Shown: in pieces, positions 1 to 6,786 of the stretch
Position numbering within the stretch: position 1 is the first letter of the stretch
Layout of the letters: every line of letters begins with the position of its first letter
DNA from: Oceanobacter kriegii DSM 6294
GTDB taxonomy: Bacteria > Pseudomonadota > Gammaproteobacteria > Pseudomonadales > Oceanobacteraceae
DNA length: 64,000 nt
NCBI RefSeq assembly: GCF_000422845.1
Contig: NZ_KE383931.1
Coordinates: 62,001-126,000 of the forward strand
Reading direction: 5' to 3'
Notes under the pieces: model-generated
What the model was told of the DNA's origin: nothing
What the model saw: the letters and a program-made list of their open reading frames with translations, nothing else
The model's database searches: none
Made by a program: the position numbers and the translations under genes

Positions 1-244
1 TCTGGCACCACTGATCACCCGTGAGATTTTCCGCATCTTTGCCGACCTGCGTCGTCAGGGTGTATCCATCTTGCTGGTGGAACAGAACGCCCGTGCCGCC
101 TTAAAAGTGGCGGATTACGCCTACGTTCTGGAAGGTGGCCAAATTGCCATGCAAGGCCCCGCTGCCGAACTGGCTAACGACCCACGGGTGATCGAAGCCT
201 ATTTGGGTCTGGCCAGTAAGCATCAGGAGCTTCTGTCGAGTTAA
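1..244 (+). CDS. livF: Branched-chain amino acid-type ABC transporter ATPase, C-terminal part (LivF-like)
   Basis: Partial gene; the 5' part lies before the window and the reading frame (from base 2) ends at a TAA at 242-244. The visible 80 residues hold the end of an ABC ATPase: the H-loop region of the LivF kind (LLVEQNARAAL), then DYAYVLEGGQIAMQGPA and a C-terminus ending in EAYLGLA, which is typical of LivF, the second ATPase of HAAT-family importers. It would power uptake of a branched-chain amino acid or related carboxylate at the inner membrane. Walker A and B are outside the window. The substrate cannot be read from this part, but the reductase and aldolase genes downstream suggest a catabolic cluster. 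Confidence 0.8.
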   Translation, partial: LAPLITREIFRIFADLRRQGVSILLVEQNARAALKVADYAYVLEGGQIAMQGPAAELANDPRVIEAYLGLASKHQELLSS

Positions 245-316
245 CGAGCCCGGGGCTGACATAGACGCCAACCCCGCCTATCGACCTATGGCTCTCTGAC
301 CCTATAGACCTATGAC

Positions 317-343
317 GCGCGATCACTTTCCATGTGATCGCGC
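317..343. promoter_or_regulatory. Perfect 10-bp inverted repeat between livF and panE
   Basis: Arms GCGCGATCAC (317-326) and GTGATCGCGC (334-343) around a 7-nt loop. No T-run follows on either strand, so this is either a weak terminator or processing hairpin after livF or an operator ahead of the reductase gene. No other structure is evident in 245-476. Confidence 0.4.
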
Positions 344-476
344 GCAAATCTAACGACCGGTAGTCTATCGCTTAAACAGACAACACGAACGACCCGCACG
401 CTTAACTTGCGTGCCTGGAAATCAAGAAAAAATAGCAAGACCCAAACTGCAAGACCGAAGGAAAGGAAAACACCAC

Positions 477-1463
477 ATGCGTATTTGTATTGCCGGAGCC
501 GGTGCCATTGGCTGCACCCTGGCGGCGCGACTGGCCACTTCAGGACAACCCGTCAGCATGCTGGCAAGAGGCCGCACGCTGGAACAACTGCTGACCCAAG
601 GCGTAACACTGAGCGACCTCGACGGTGAACACTCAGCAGCTGTAACCGCCAGCAACAGCGCCGCTGAACTGGGACCGCAGGACTTGATTCTGGTGTGCAC
701 CAAAGCCCCGGCACTGGCCGATGTACTGGCACAAATCCAGCCGATGCTGCATGCCGACACGGTCGTCATACCCGTGGTGAACGGCGTGCCCTGGTGGTAT
801 TTCCAGGGACTGACCAAAGACCAGAGCCGCTTTGCAGGCGAAGCCGTTAAAACCATCGACCCCGACGGCAGCCTCAGCGAACTGGTACCAGCAAAACATC
901 TGATTGGTGCTGTGGTGTTTATCACCGCCACACGCACTGCCCCCGCGACCGTCAGCTCGGGCAACCCGCATTTGATGATCATGGGCGAAATCAACCACCA
1001 GATGACCGAGCGACTGGAAGCCATTCGCCAGCTGATTGAAAAAGCCGGCATCGAAGCCCGTGCCACCGACAACATTCGTGATCAGATCTGGACCAAAATC
1101 GTCGCCAACATCACCTCTAATCCACTTTCGGTGATCACTGGCGCCACACTCGAACAGCTGTACAGCGATGAACACCTGTCCGGCCTGGTACGCCGCATTC
1201 TGGACGAAACCCTGCTGGCCGCCGCCTCCCACGGTGCCCGCGTACGTTTCGACCCACAAACCATCATGGACATGGGCACCGGCATGGGCGCGGTAAAAAC
1301 CTCCATGCTGCAAGACTACGAAGCAGGCGCACCGCTGGAACTCGCCAACATTGGCCACGCCGTGGTCGAAATGGCCGAGCGCACCGGTATCGACATGCCG
1401 ACTACTCGCCACGTGCTGGCATTGGCAGAGTTTCTGTCTAATCAGCAAGCCAGCAGAGCATAA
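477..1463 (+). CDS. panE: Ketopantoate reductase family protein (PanE/ApbA-like)
   Basis: A 328-residue protein. The N-terminus has the NAD(P)-binding glycine pattern MRICIAGAGAIGCTLAARL. The C-terminal half has the conserved WTKIVANITSNPLSVITGA helix with Lys and Asn typical of 2-dehydropantoate 2-reductase, and the family end with TSMLQDYEAGAPLEL. The ATG at 477 is chosen because the purine-rich GGAAAGGA lies just upstream and the Rossmann strand starts at residue 2; the frame is open upstream without a ribosome site. The family reduces ketopantoate to pantoate with NADPH, but paralogues beside catabolic genes often reduce other 2-oxo acids. Its place between a LivF transporter and a class II aldolase makes such a catabolic role possible. 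Confidence 0.85.
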   Translation: MRICIAGAGAIGCTLAARLATSGQPVSMLARGRTLEQLLTQGVTLSDLDGEHSAAVTASNSAAELGPQDLILVCTKAPALADVLAQIQPMLHADTVVIPVVNGVPWWYFQGLTKDQSRFAGEAVKTIDPDGSLSELVPAKHLIGAVVFITATRTAPATVSSGNPHLMIMGEINHQMTERLEAIRQLIEKAGIEARATDNIRDQIWTKIVANITSNPLSVITGATLEQLYSDEHLSGLVRRILDETLLAAASHGARVRFDPQTIMDMGTGMGAVKTSMLQDYEAGAPLELANIGHAVVEMAERTGIDMPTTRHVLALAEFLSNQQASRA

Positions 1464-1608
1464 GCCAGCGGATACAAAAGCAATCAAAAGAGCCCTGTCG
1501 GGCAGTAAAAGAACAGGGCCACCCGAACAACAAAACCGAACAACAACGCAGCGCAGAAAAAACACCAAAATTTTGCTCAACCGAGCACTGGAGCACCAAG
1601 GAGTTACC

Positions 1609-2385
1609 ATGAGCGAGACACAAGCCGTGCAAACCATCAGTCGCCCACAGCACATCAGCGAAGCGGAATGGGCATTACGCATCAAACTGGCCCACTGCTA
1701 CCATCTGGTCGATTACTTTGGCTGGACCGAAACCATCTTCAACCACATTTCAGCGCGCCTGATGGATCAGGAAGACTGCTACCTGGTGAACCCGTTTGGC
1801 CTCAACTACACCGAAATCACCCCACTGAACCTGATCAAGGTCGACGTTGACGGCAACAAGCTGGACGACTCACCGTACGACGGCAACCCGGCAGGCTTCG
1901 CCCTTCACGGTGCCATCCATGCCGCCCGCGATGACATTCACTGCGTGATTCACACCCATACCAACGAAGTATCCGCCGTCGCCGCCAAGCCAAACGGCTT
2001 TGCCCTGAACAACTTCTACGGCGCACAACTGTTCAACCGCGTTGGCTATCACGCGTTCGAGGGCATCACCCTGTTCCAGGAAGAAAAAGGCCGCATGCTG
2101 GAAAGCCTGGGCAGCAAGCATATTCTGGTATTGCGCAACCACGGCATTGCCGTTGGTGAAATGGATATCGAGCGCACCTTCTTCCTGCTGTGGACCGTAC
2201 AGCGCGCCGCTGAAATTCAGGTAACCGCCGGTGCTCTGGGCGGCGAAGACGTGATTCTGGACGACGCCATCGGCGACAAATGCGCCAGCCTCACGCAGAT
2301 GCTGATCAAGGAAAGCGGCTTTGCCGACAAGTTCTTCAATGCCATGGTACGCAAAATGGAAGCCGACCGCGGCCCAAGCTGGTAA
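1609..2385 (+). CDS. Class II aldolase/adducin family protein
   Basis: A 258-residue protein starting at the ATG at 1609 behind AAGGAG; the longer open frame upstream is out of character. Residues about 20-210 form the class II aldolase/adducin fold. Visible marks are NHISAR near the N-terminus, FALHGAIHAAR, the metal-ligand HTHT pair around residue 110, and the late LRNHGIAVGE histidine. This set resembles the short-chain adducin-like enzymes rather than fuculose aldolase. The family cleaves or decarboxylates small phosphorylated or hydroxylated acids using a divalent metal; the substrate here is unknown. It lies 145 bp after the PanE-like gene on the same strand and is probably co-transcribed with it. 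Confidence 0.82.
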   Translation: MSETQAVQTISRPQHISEAEWALRIKLAHCYHLVDYFGWTETIFNHISARLMDQEDCYLVNPFGLNYTEITPLNLIKVDVDGNKLDDSPYDGNPAGFALHGAIHAARDDIHCVIHTHTNEVSAVAAKPNGFALNNFYGAQLFNRVGYHAFEGITLFQEEKGRMLESLGSKHILVLRNHGIAVGEMDIERTFFLLWTVQRAAEIQVTAGALGGEDVILDDAIGDKCASLTQMLIKESGFADKFFNAMVRKMEADRGPSW

Positions 2386-2391
2386 ACCCAA

Positions 2392-2424
2392 GTACCCGGC
2401 TCCTCCGTTGCCGGGTACGGTTTT
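2392..2424 (+). terminator. Hairpin after the aldolase gene
   Basis: Arms GTACCCGGC (2392-2400) and GCCGGGTAC (2410-2418) with a 9-nt loop, followed by GGTTTTG. It lies 7 bp after the aldolase stop codon, so it is a likely intrinsic terminator with a short U-tract. Confidence 0.65.
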
Positions 2425-2648
2425 GGAAGCGGTGGCGACTTTGTTGCTCCTTCATCGCATAAATGCCACTTTGCTTCCCTTTTTATCGACTTTTTGTTCC
2501 TTGGGACTATTCAAACCCAGACAATTCACGCCCATAATGCCGCGCTTCCGTCGTTTAACTTGACGACAGGTTAATTTCCCAGGAAATTGACGTTTCACGT
2601 ATTACTTATTTGTAGCGTATTTGCCACCACCAGCAGTAGAGAAAAATA

Positions 2649-3131
2649 ATGACCAACACCACCCGAAAGCCGCGCAGTCAGCGCTTTAATCCCGCCAGTG
2701 ACGACTTCCACAAGGAAGACTTCCCGTTCTACTGGTTGGCAAGGGTTCATGGTCGCTACACACTGGCGATGGAAAAGGAACTGAAGAAAATCAATCTCGA
2801 TATTCCACGCTGGCGCATCCTGTTTACCCTGAAGGAAGAAGGCACCTCCAGCATTTCAGAAATTGCCATTCACGCGGTGGCCAAGCTGCCAACCATCACC
2901 AAGATTGTTTACCGCATGAAAGACGACGGTCTGGTCGACACCCGCCAAAAGCTGGAAGACGGCCGAGTCACTGAAGTGATCCTGACCGACAAAGGCCGCG
3001 AGGCCATTGAGAAAATCAAAGTCGCCACTGAAGGCCTGTTCCGCCAGAGCTTCAAAGGCATGACCGAACCGCAAATCCAACGTCTGAATAAACTGCTCGA
3101 ACAGCTGTTTCACAACCTGCCCGAGCATTGA
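2649..3131 (+). CDS. MarR-family transcriptional regulator
   Basis: A 160-residue protein with a winged helix-turn-helix at about residues 55-125. The recognition region SISEIAIHAVAKLPTITKIVYRMKDDGLV is followed by the wing TRQKLEDGRVTEVILTDKG, the classic MarR DxR-containing beta wing. The N-terminal 35 residues are polar and carry the dimerisation helix start FYWLARVHGRYT. MarR proteins are ligand-responsive dimeric repressors. This one follows the PanE-like/aldolase pair after a terminator and could regulate that cluster, though no operator was identified. The start is the ATG preceded by GAGAAAAATA; a rho-independent terminator follows. Confidence 0.88.
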   Translation: MTNTTRKPRSQRFNPASDDFHKEDFPFYWLARVHGRYTLAMEKELKKINLDIPRWRILFTLKEEGTSSISEIAIHAVAKLPTITKIVYRMKDDGLVDTRQKLEDGRVTEVILTDKGREAIEKIKVATEGLFRQSFKGMTEPQIQRLNKLLEQLFHNLPEH

Positions 3132-3166
3132 TTTGGCAGAGGTTGATGTGTTTTAGAGAGTTATAG

Positions 3167-3193
3167 AAAAAGCAGGCTTCGGCCTGCTTTTTT
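3167..3193 (+). terminator. Intrinsic terminator after the MarR gene
   Basis: Arms AGCAGGC (3171-3177) and GCCTGCT (3182-3188) with a TTCG tetraloop, preceded by A-residues and followed by a run of T. Confidence 0.9.
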
Positions 3194-3275
3194 GTGGGTG
3201 GGAAAGCAGGTGATGGGTACACAGAGCCGTGGACACCCTGGCGAACAATGCTGAGAGACCGCCGCCTCATGCCTG

Positions 3276-3341
3276 GCTCCCACGCTCTGCGTGGTAGTCT
3301 TTGGCTGGAACCGCTGCATTACCACGCGGAGCGTGGGAACG
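3276..3341. repeat. REP/BIME-like inverted repeat beside the cassette array
   Basis: Two short palindromic units, CCCACGCTCTGCGTGG (about 3279-3294) and CCACGCGGAGCGTGGG (about 3322-3337), are inverted copies with one mismatch around a 25-nt spacer. Each unit can fold by itself and the pair can fold together. This arrangement and the motif resemble REP sequences mobilised by REP-associated transposases; no such transposase gene is in the window. The copy lies between the MarR gene and the first attC-like site. Confidence 0.55.
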
Positions 3342-3364
3342 AGGTTAAAGGGGTTTTTCTACAG

Positions 3365-3449
3365 CTTCAACGCCTCACATCACCGGCAAAAAAAGCAGAG
3401 CGACGAGGAGCGGCGCTTTTTGTTGTCCGAGTGCATGTGATTGTTAGAC
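3365..3449 (-). repeat. attC-like recombination site of cassette 1 (end of array)
   Basis: Read on the minus strand the site starts with the R''-type box GTCTAAC (3449-3443) and ends with a GTTGAAG box (3371-3365), close to the GTTRRRY core. Inside, TCACAT and ATGTGA pair, and a central A/T-rich stem is formed by AAAAGC and GCTTTT. It lies just past the stop of the gene at 3457-4017, as expected for a cassette's own attC. Confidence 0.7.
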
Positions 3450-3456
3450 GATATTC

Positions 3457-4017
3457 TCACGCCAGTGGCAAAAACGTTCCTAGCAGAATAAGAAGAAAAA
3501 ACAGACCGCCTACAACAACACCAAATATATTCCAGCCTGTGAATTTGCTATTTTTAGCATGGCCGGGAGAGTTGACTTCATTGATATTGTCCACCAGCGC
3601 TTGAACAGGAAGCAAAAAAATGACCGCAAAATACGTAATCAGCCAGAATGGGGCTGGCAGTTTCCATAGTAGAGTGACAATTATCCAGCCTGCAGCCAAC
3701 AACCCCGGTGACAACGACCTCTCAAGAGATGCATCTACTGCTGAGGCTTCCACCTTTTTGAAAAAAGAGTAGCAAAAGAAATACGCAAAGACGGCTCTCC
3801 AAAAAGGCATGATATTTAGCTTCTCCCTTTCTTTAATTAGAACCCAGTTTTTATAAAACCAATAAAGTTCATAAATCCCCATAGTGCAAATCGACATCAC
3901 GACCAGCTTCAATGGGGAAACTGCAAAGTATATTGGTGTATTTGATGTATCTTCTGTCAATTGGTTGTCGTTTTGACTTGTTGATACTGACTCTTCTGAT
4001 GAAGCTTGAGTGCTCAT
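3457..4017 (-). CDS. Cassette 1: uncharacterised multi-pass membrane protein
   Basis: A 186-residue protein. The first 27 residues are Ser/Thr/Gln/Asn-rich and likely cytosolic. Hydrophobic segments follow at about 30-52 (with MSICTMGIYELYWFYKNW), 70-87, 105-140 (possibly two) and 160-184. The GIYELYWFYKNW stretch resembles the DUF4234-like membrane families often found in integron cassettes, but this assignment is from memory of the motif only. It is on the minus strand, starts at an ATG following an attC-like site and ends next to another, so it is the sole gene of a cassette. Its function is unknown; base composition is lower in GC than the flanking chromosome. Confidence 0.75.
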   Translation of the reverse strand: MSTQASSEESVSTSQNDNQLTEDTSNTPIYFAVSPLKLVVMSICTMGIYELYWFYKNWVLIKEREKLNIMPFWRAVFAYFFCYSFFKKVEASAVDASLERSLSPGLLAAGWIIVTLLWKLPAPFWLITYFAVIFLLPVQALVDNINEVNSPGHAKNSKFTGWNIFGVVVGGLFFLLILLGTFLPLA

Positions 4018-4032
4018 AATTCTCCATTGTTC

Positions 4033-4122
4033 GTCTAACGCCCCGCTAAACGGCGAGCGGTAGCGAGTCCGGTGGAGGCCACGCTTTTTGTGGCCGGAAC
4101 GAATTTGAGTGGCTTGTTAGGC
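4033..4122 (-). repeat. attC-like recombination site of cassette 2
   Basis: On the minus strand the site runs from GCCTAAC (4122-4116, R''-type) to GTTAGAC (4039-4033, matching GTTRRRY), 90 bp. The centre has a perfect hairpin GGCCAC/GTGGCC (4077-4095). The TAA stop of the upstream cassette gene (4119-4117) lies inside the GCCTAAC box, a common arrangement in integron cassettes. Confidence 0.85.
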
Positions 4123-4539
4123 TTTGACCGTTGCATCTGCACTCTCCGCTTGCACAGCCAATACTGCACCAGACATAAAATCTATTGCTGTGAGCCACTG
4201 TGGTTCAACTTTTTGGTTGGGCTCTGCCATGATAACGCCCTCTGCCCAATCTTCATCTACCCAGTAGCCAATTGAATTAATGCAATTATCCTCTGTGAAT
4301 GGAACTCCTTGCTCGCGAGGCATAAATCGAAATTCACTGACTTGGCGAAAGGTGATTCTTACACTTTGGGGCATATCGCGACTTACCCAATCCCCATCAG
4401 AGCGAATCCAATGCAATTCTAGCTTTCTCTCTGCAATGGAGTAATCAAAGCCGACGAAATCGAAATGATTATGCAAGTCTAGTTCATCCTCTCCTTGCAC
4501 AAGATAAATTCCTTCGACTATTTCGTAGTTTCGATTCAT
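4117..4539 (-). CDS. Cassette 2: uncharacterised soluble protein
   Basis: A 140-residue, acidic, apparently cytosolic protein with no signal peptide or membrane segment. It alternates short beta-like strands with aromatic residues (YEIVEGIYLV, LELHWIRSDGDWV, VRITFRQVSEFRFMP), which suggests a mostly beta fold. I do not recognise the family. The stop codon is embedded in the attC-like site at 4033-4122, and the start codon lies 4 bp from the end of the neighbouring attC-like site, so the gene fills the cassette completely. Immunity-like or stress roles are possible for such orphan cassette proteins, but nothing in the sequence proves one. Confidence 0.72.
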   Translation of the reverse strand: MNRNYEIVEGIYLVQGEDELDLHNHFDFVGFDYSIAERKLELHWIRSDGDWVSRDMPQSVRITFRQVSEFRFMPREQGVPFTEDNCINSIGYWVDEDWAEGVIMAEPNQKVEPQWLTAIDFMSGAVLAVQAESADATVKA

Positions 4540-4543
4540 AGAA

Positions 4544-4624
4544 GCCTAACACCGGTAGCAAAGGCGAGCGTTAGCGAGTCCAGCCCGCGTTTTTAGCGGG
4601 CGATTTTGCCGACCCTTGTTATAA
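4544..4624 (-). repeat. attC-like recombination site of cassette 3
   Basis: On the minus strand the site runs from TTATAAC (4624-4618) to GTTAGGC (4550-4544, matching GTTRRRY), 81 bp. A perfect central hairpin has arms GCCCGC (4583-4588) and GCGGGC (4596-4601). The TTATAAC form of the first box is like those of Vibrio-type repeats. The stop TAA of the cassette 3 gene (4621-4619) lies within it. Confidence 0.83.
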
Positions 4625-4936
4625 GCTTTTGCCACGAAGTTTCTCCCTTAATGCTCTGACGCCAACAGGCTTTAACGAACAGTACTTTGCAAATACTAGC
4701 TCTGCTACATATGGGGCAACCAATAGTAAGCCGGCAAACACAATTAAGCTTTGAAAAGCTAATCCCAAGTAGATAGCAAGGCCAGGTATAAATGCCCCGC
4801 CAAATGCCAACACTCACTTAGACAATGACGTGTATTCATATTGGAAGAAGCACTTTTCGCAATGCATTCTGCTGGAAAAAGACAACATCTTTACCGTTAC
4901 TGCCTTCTCGCTACATTTCGGGCACTTTCTCATCAT
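4619..4936 (-). pseudogene. Cassette 3: zinc-ribbon plus membrane protein split by an in-frame TGA
   Basis: Reading from ATG at 4936 gives 40 residues with two Cys pairs, CPKC at 5-8 and CEKC at 26-29, a small zinc ribbon. A TGA at 4816-4814 then interrupts the frame. The same frame continues with GTG at 4813 for 64 residues: two hydrophobic segments (FIPGLAIYLGLAF and SLIVFAGLLLVAPYVAELVF) and a basic tail ending in a TAA inside the attC-like site. Zinc ribbon followed by one or two membrane segments is a common small cassette-protein layout, so the two parts were probably one 105-residue protein. The TGA may be a nonsense mutation, a sequencing error, or a real stop with reinitiation at the adjoining GTG. 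The function is unknown. Confidence 0.6.
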
Positions 4937-4939
4937 GGC

Positions 4940-5007
4940 TTATAACGCCCGCATTTGCGGTTGGTTTGGAGCGCAGCGGAAAAACAGTCCAGCAACATGC
5001 TTTTGAT
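4940..5007 (-). repeat. Degenerate attC-like site of cassette 4
   Basis: The R'-type side is clear: GTTATAA on the minus strand at 4946-4940. Next to it GCATTTGCGG (plus strand, from about 4951) pairs imperfectly with CCAGCAACATGC near 4988-5000, and the middle has GTTTGG/GAAAAAC pairing around GCGCAGC. The R'' box is poor (ATCAAAA at about 5007-5001). It is placed correctly, between the stop of the gene at 5021 and the start of cassette 3. Confidence 0.5.
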
Positions 5008-5020
5008 AGCCACCATAGCC

Positions 5021-5926
5021 TCATATATATGACACGAAGTAACCGGCTGCATATTTCTGAAACCCTAGTGAATCACCCAATTCACTAGGATTAATTTGAT
5101 CATGCAGCCTTTCTATGATTTCAATCAACCCTTTGTTTTCGCGTTTATCAGCGGGATCTAGACGACTCATTACCTTTTCAAAATTTCGTTTCGAATCATT
5201 CAAATTTTTTGCTACTGGCAACTCATTATTTCGCTTTTCATCGATAATTGATATTGAATTTAGCTCGAAATAAAATTCGCTTTCGTCTAGCTCCCCCTGC
5301 TTTTTTGCACTATTTAAAAATTTAATTGCTTCAGATTTTTGATCATTCTTTACGAGAGCTAGCAGCAACTTATGAAACAATGCCTTATCATAGTTATCGT
5401 TAATTTCGCCGATTTTTGAAAAATTCTTCAACACACGAACTCTCACAGCTGGCATTAGAGTGCTGAATATAGTAGCAGTATTTTCTGTTTTATTAAATTT
5501 GTTTTTCTGAAACCAATCAATAAGCAGCAAATCGAACAATTCCAAACATTTCCTTACAATATCTTTCACTTCATCATCATCAATATTCCTCTTGTTGTAG
5601 TGAGCTCCTTTATTTCCAGCAACTCTGATCTCATCCATGCGTATATGAATAGCACCATAATGCATGCCGGATTCTCTTATTGATTTAATTTTATTTACCA
5701 GCGACATGCGCTCATAAGCTTTTATGGAACTCGATGATGTAATTAATTGTTTAAAAAATACATCAATCATCATTTCCACAAACCAGCGGCATGCACTAAG
5801 CTTCGTTTCTTTTGATGTGTGCTCCGAAAGTATGTCTATAAGCCGATGGTGACCAGGCTTTGGAATAGGGTGTGTCACATGATCCATAGTGAAATCTCGT
5901 GTGGCTAACAGCTTATTAGTGCGCAT
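5021..5926 (-). CDS. Cassette 4: uncharacterised AT-rich protein with a DUF4145-like helical region
   Basis: About 301 residues from the ATG at 5926. An ATG at 5887 and a TTG at 5968 are also possible, and no strong ribosome site decides. The protein is soluble and largely helical. Residues about 30-145 contain a YERMSLVNKIKSIRE helix followed by IRVAGNKGAHYN, resembling the [RK]xxGNxxAH signature of DUF4145/abortive-infection-type domains. The C-terminal half is charged and Lys/Asn-rich without a recognised domain. GC is strikingly lower than the surrounding chromosome, indicating recent transfer. It is the largest cassette of the array and sits at the promoter-proximal end on the minus strand. 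A defence-related role is an inference from the domain likeness only. Confidence 0.65.
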   Translation of the reverse strand: MRTNKLLATRDFTMDHVTHPIPKPGHHRLIDILSEHTSKETKLSACRWFVEMMIDVFFKQLITSSSSIKAYERMSLVNKIKSIRESGMHYGAIHIRMDEIRVAGNKGAHYNKRNIDDDEVKDIVRKCLELFDLLLIDWFQKNKFNKTENTATIFSTLMPAVRVRVLKNFSKIGEINDNYDKALFHKLLLALVKNDQKSEAIKFLNSAKKQGELDESEFYFELNSISIIDEKRNNELPVAKNLNDSKRNFEKVMSRLDPADKRENKGLIEIIERLHDQINPSELGDSLGFQKYAAGYFVSYI

Positions 5927-5968
5927 GCGCGGTTTCTTAGTGAGGTAAATTCCAGAAACCAAAGACAA

Positions 5969-6221
5969 CTATTTGATTTTAAGAGAAAAATTTCCATTTC
6001 CAGCCACCTCCTTGTCCGGCAAAACGCCCATGCGCGTTTTCTCCTTTTGGCGTGCGCATAAACCTGCAAATCACACTACACAACGCACCTAATTTCTGCC
6101 ACCCACGCTAACACCCGCGGGAAAAACGAGCAACGGCTTCTGTCAAACTACGCACGGTTCGGACGTGTCAGGCCATAACCTGCCAGCGCATCGAGCACAT
6201 TGATTTGCCTACCCCAATAAC
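5969..6221. other. Intergenic stretch at the boundary of the cassette array
   Basis: No gene and no convincing attI or fourth-type attC is visible here. The GC content returns to chromosomal values from about 6000, so the island boundary probably falls between 5970 and 6010. GCGCGTTTTCTCC/GGCGTGCGC (about 6033-6058) can fold weakly. A promoter for the minus-strand cassette genes would have to lie here, but none is obvious. Confidence 0.4.
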
Positions 6222-6256
6222 AAAAACGGGCCCCTGAAAAGGAGCCCGTTTTGATA
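6220..6256 (-). terminator. Terminator of the rpmE2-rpmJ unit
   Basis: On the minus strand, AACGGGC and CCTTTTCAGG and GCCCGTT form a strong stem followed by TTTTTG. It lies 38 bp after the rpmJ stop. The same 24-base core recurs at 6965-6988 after the next minus-strand gene. Confidence 0.88.
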
Positions 6257-6293
6257 GCGGCAACATGCGTCTACCAGATGTTCGGCAACTCGG

Positions 6294-6440
6294 TTATTTG
6301 CCTTTCTTCTTCAGTCCACCCTGGCGGGCTTTGAAGCGCGGGTTGCTCTTGCAGATGACGTACAAGCGGCCCTTGCGCTTGACCACTTGGCAGTCCGGGT
6401 GGCGATTTTTGGCAGTTTTGATGGAGCTAACAACTTTCAT
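6294..6440 (-). CDS. rpmJ: 50S ribosomal protein L36, zinc-independent (type B) paralogue
   Basis: A 48-residue basic protein read from ATG at 6440 to TAA at 6294-6296. It begins [18 protein letters not shown] and contains the family core [20 protein letters not shown]. It keeps only two Cys (in HPDC and VIC) and lacks the CxxC and terminal Cys/His set of zinc-binding L36, so it is the C-minus form (YkgO type). Such paralogues replace the zinc form on ribosomes during zinc starvation and thereby release zinc. It follows the L31 type B gene by 32 bp in the same direction, with a strong terminator downstream, forming a two-gene unit. Confidence 0.92.
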   Translation of the reverse strand: MKVVSSIKTAKNRHPDCQVVKRKGRLYVICKSNPRFKARQGGLKKKGK

Positions 6441-6472
6441 AACGAGTCCCTGTGAACGCTCACGGCGTGCAA

Positions 6473-6727
6473 TTACTTTTTAGCCAAAGAACCAAAACGC
6501 TTGTTGAAGCGCGCGATGCGGCCTTCGGCCGTTACCTGACGTTCTTTGCCGGTGTACACAGGGTGCGACGCACTGGAGACGTCCAGATTCACCAGTGGGT
6601 AGGTTTTGCCGTCTTCCCAAACGGTGGTCTGGTCACTTTTGCAGGTGGAGCGAATGCGAAACTCGCGGCCGCAGCTGGTGTCGCGGAACACTACGTAGCC
6701 GTAGTCTGGGTGAATGCCTTTTTTCAT
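6473..6727 (-). CDS. rpmE2: 50S ribosomal protein L31 type B (zinc-independent)
   Basis: An 84-residue protein beginning [20 protein letters not shown] and ending in the L31 core [28 protein letters not shown]. The zinc-binding CxxC of L31 type A is absent, so this is the C-minus (YkgM) form. It would replace zinc-containing L31 in the large subunit when zinc is scarce. It is the first gene of a two-gene unit with the L36 paralogue. A Zur-like and a Fur-like palindrome occupy the 60 bp upstream of its start, which fits derepression on metal limitation. Confidence 0.94.
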   Translation of the reverse strand: MKKGIHPDYGYVVFRDTSCGREFRIRSTCKSDQTTVWEDGKTYPLVNLDVSSASHPVYTGKERQVTAEGRIARFNKRFGSLAKK

Positions 6728-6745
6728 AGCGGGATAGCCCTTATC

Positions 6746-6765
6746 AATTGTTACAAAATAACATT
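6746..6765 (-). promoter_or_regulatory. Zur-like operator upstream of rpmE2
   Basis: AATTGTTAC/AAA/ATAACATT on the plus strand is an imperfect palindrome built on GTTAC...ATAAC, matching the TGTTATnnnATAACA layout of gammaproteobacterial Zur boxes. It lies 19 bp before the rpmE2 start codon. Ribosomal L31B/L36B genes are classic Zur targets. Confidence 0.65.
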
Positions 6766-6773
6766 ACACCAAT

Positions 6774-6786
6774 GATAATGATTATC
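6774..6786. promoter_or_regulatory. Fur-box-like palindrome GATAATGATTATC
   Basis: A perfect 6-1-6 palindrome identical in form to the core of Fur boxes. It lies 9 bp upstream of the Zur-like site, in the promoter region of rpmE2. It could act as an upstream half of the same metalloregulator site or as a true Fur site. Confidence 0.45.

Noticed and set aside
633-1685. 350-codon frame on the minus strand antisense to the PanE-like gene
   Set aside because: Shadow of the recognised reductase and of the following gap; no family features.
6030-6110. Possible fifth attC site upstream of the largest cassette gene
   Set aside because: GCGTTTTC/GCGTGCGC pairing is weak and there is no RYYYAAC/GTTRRRY pair at the right distance.
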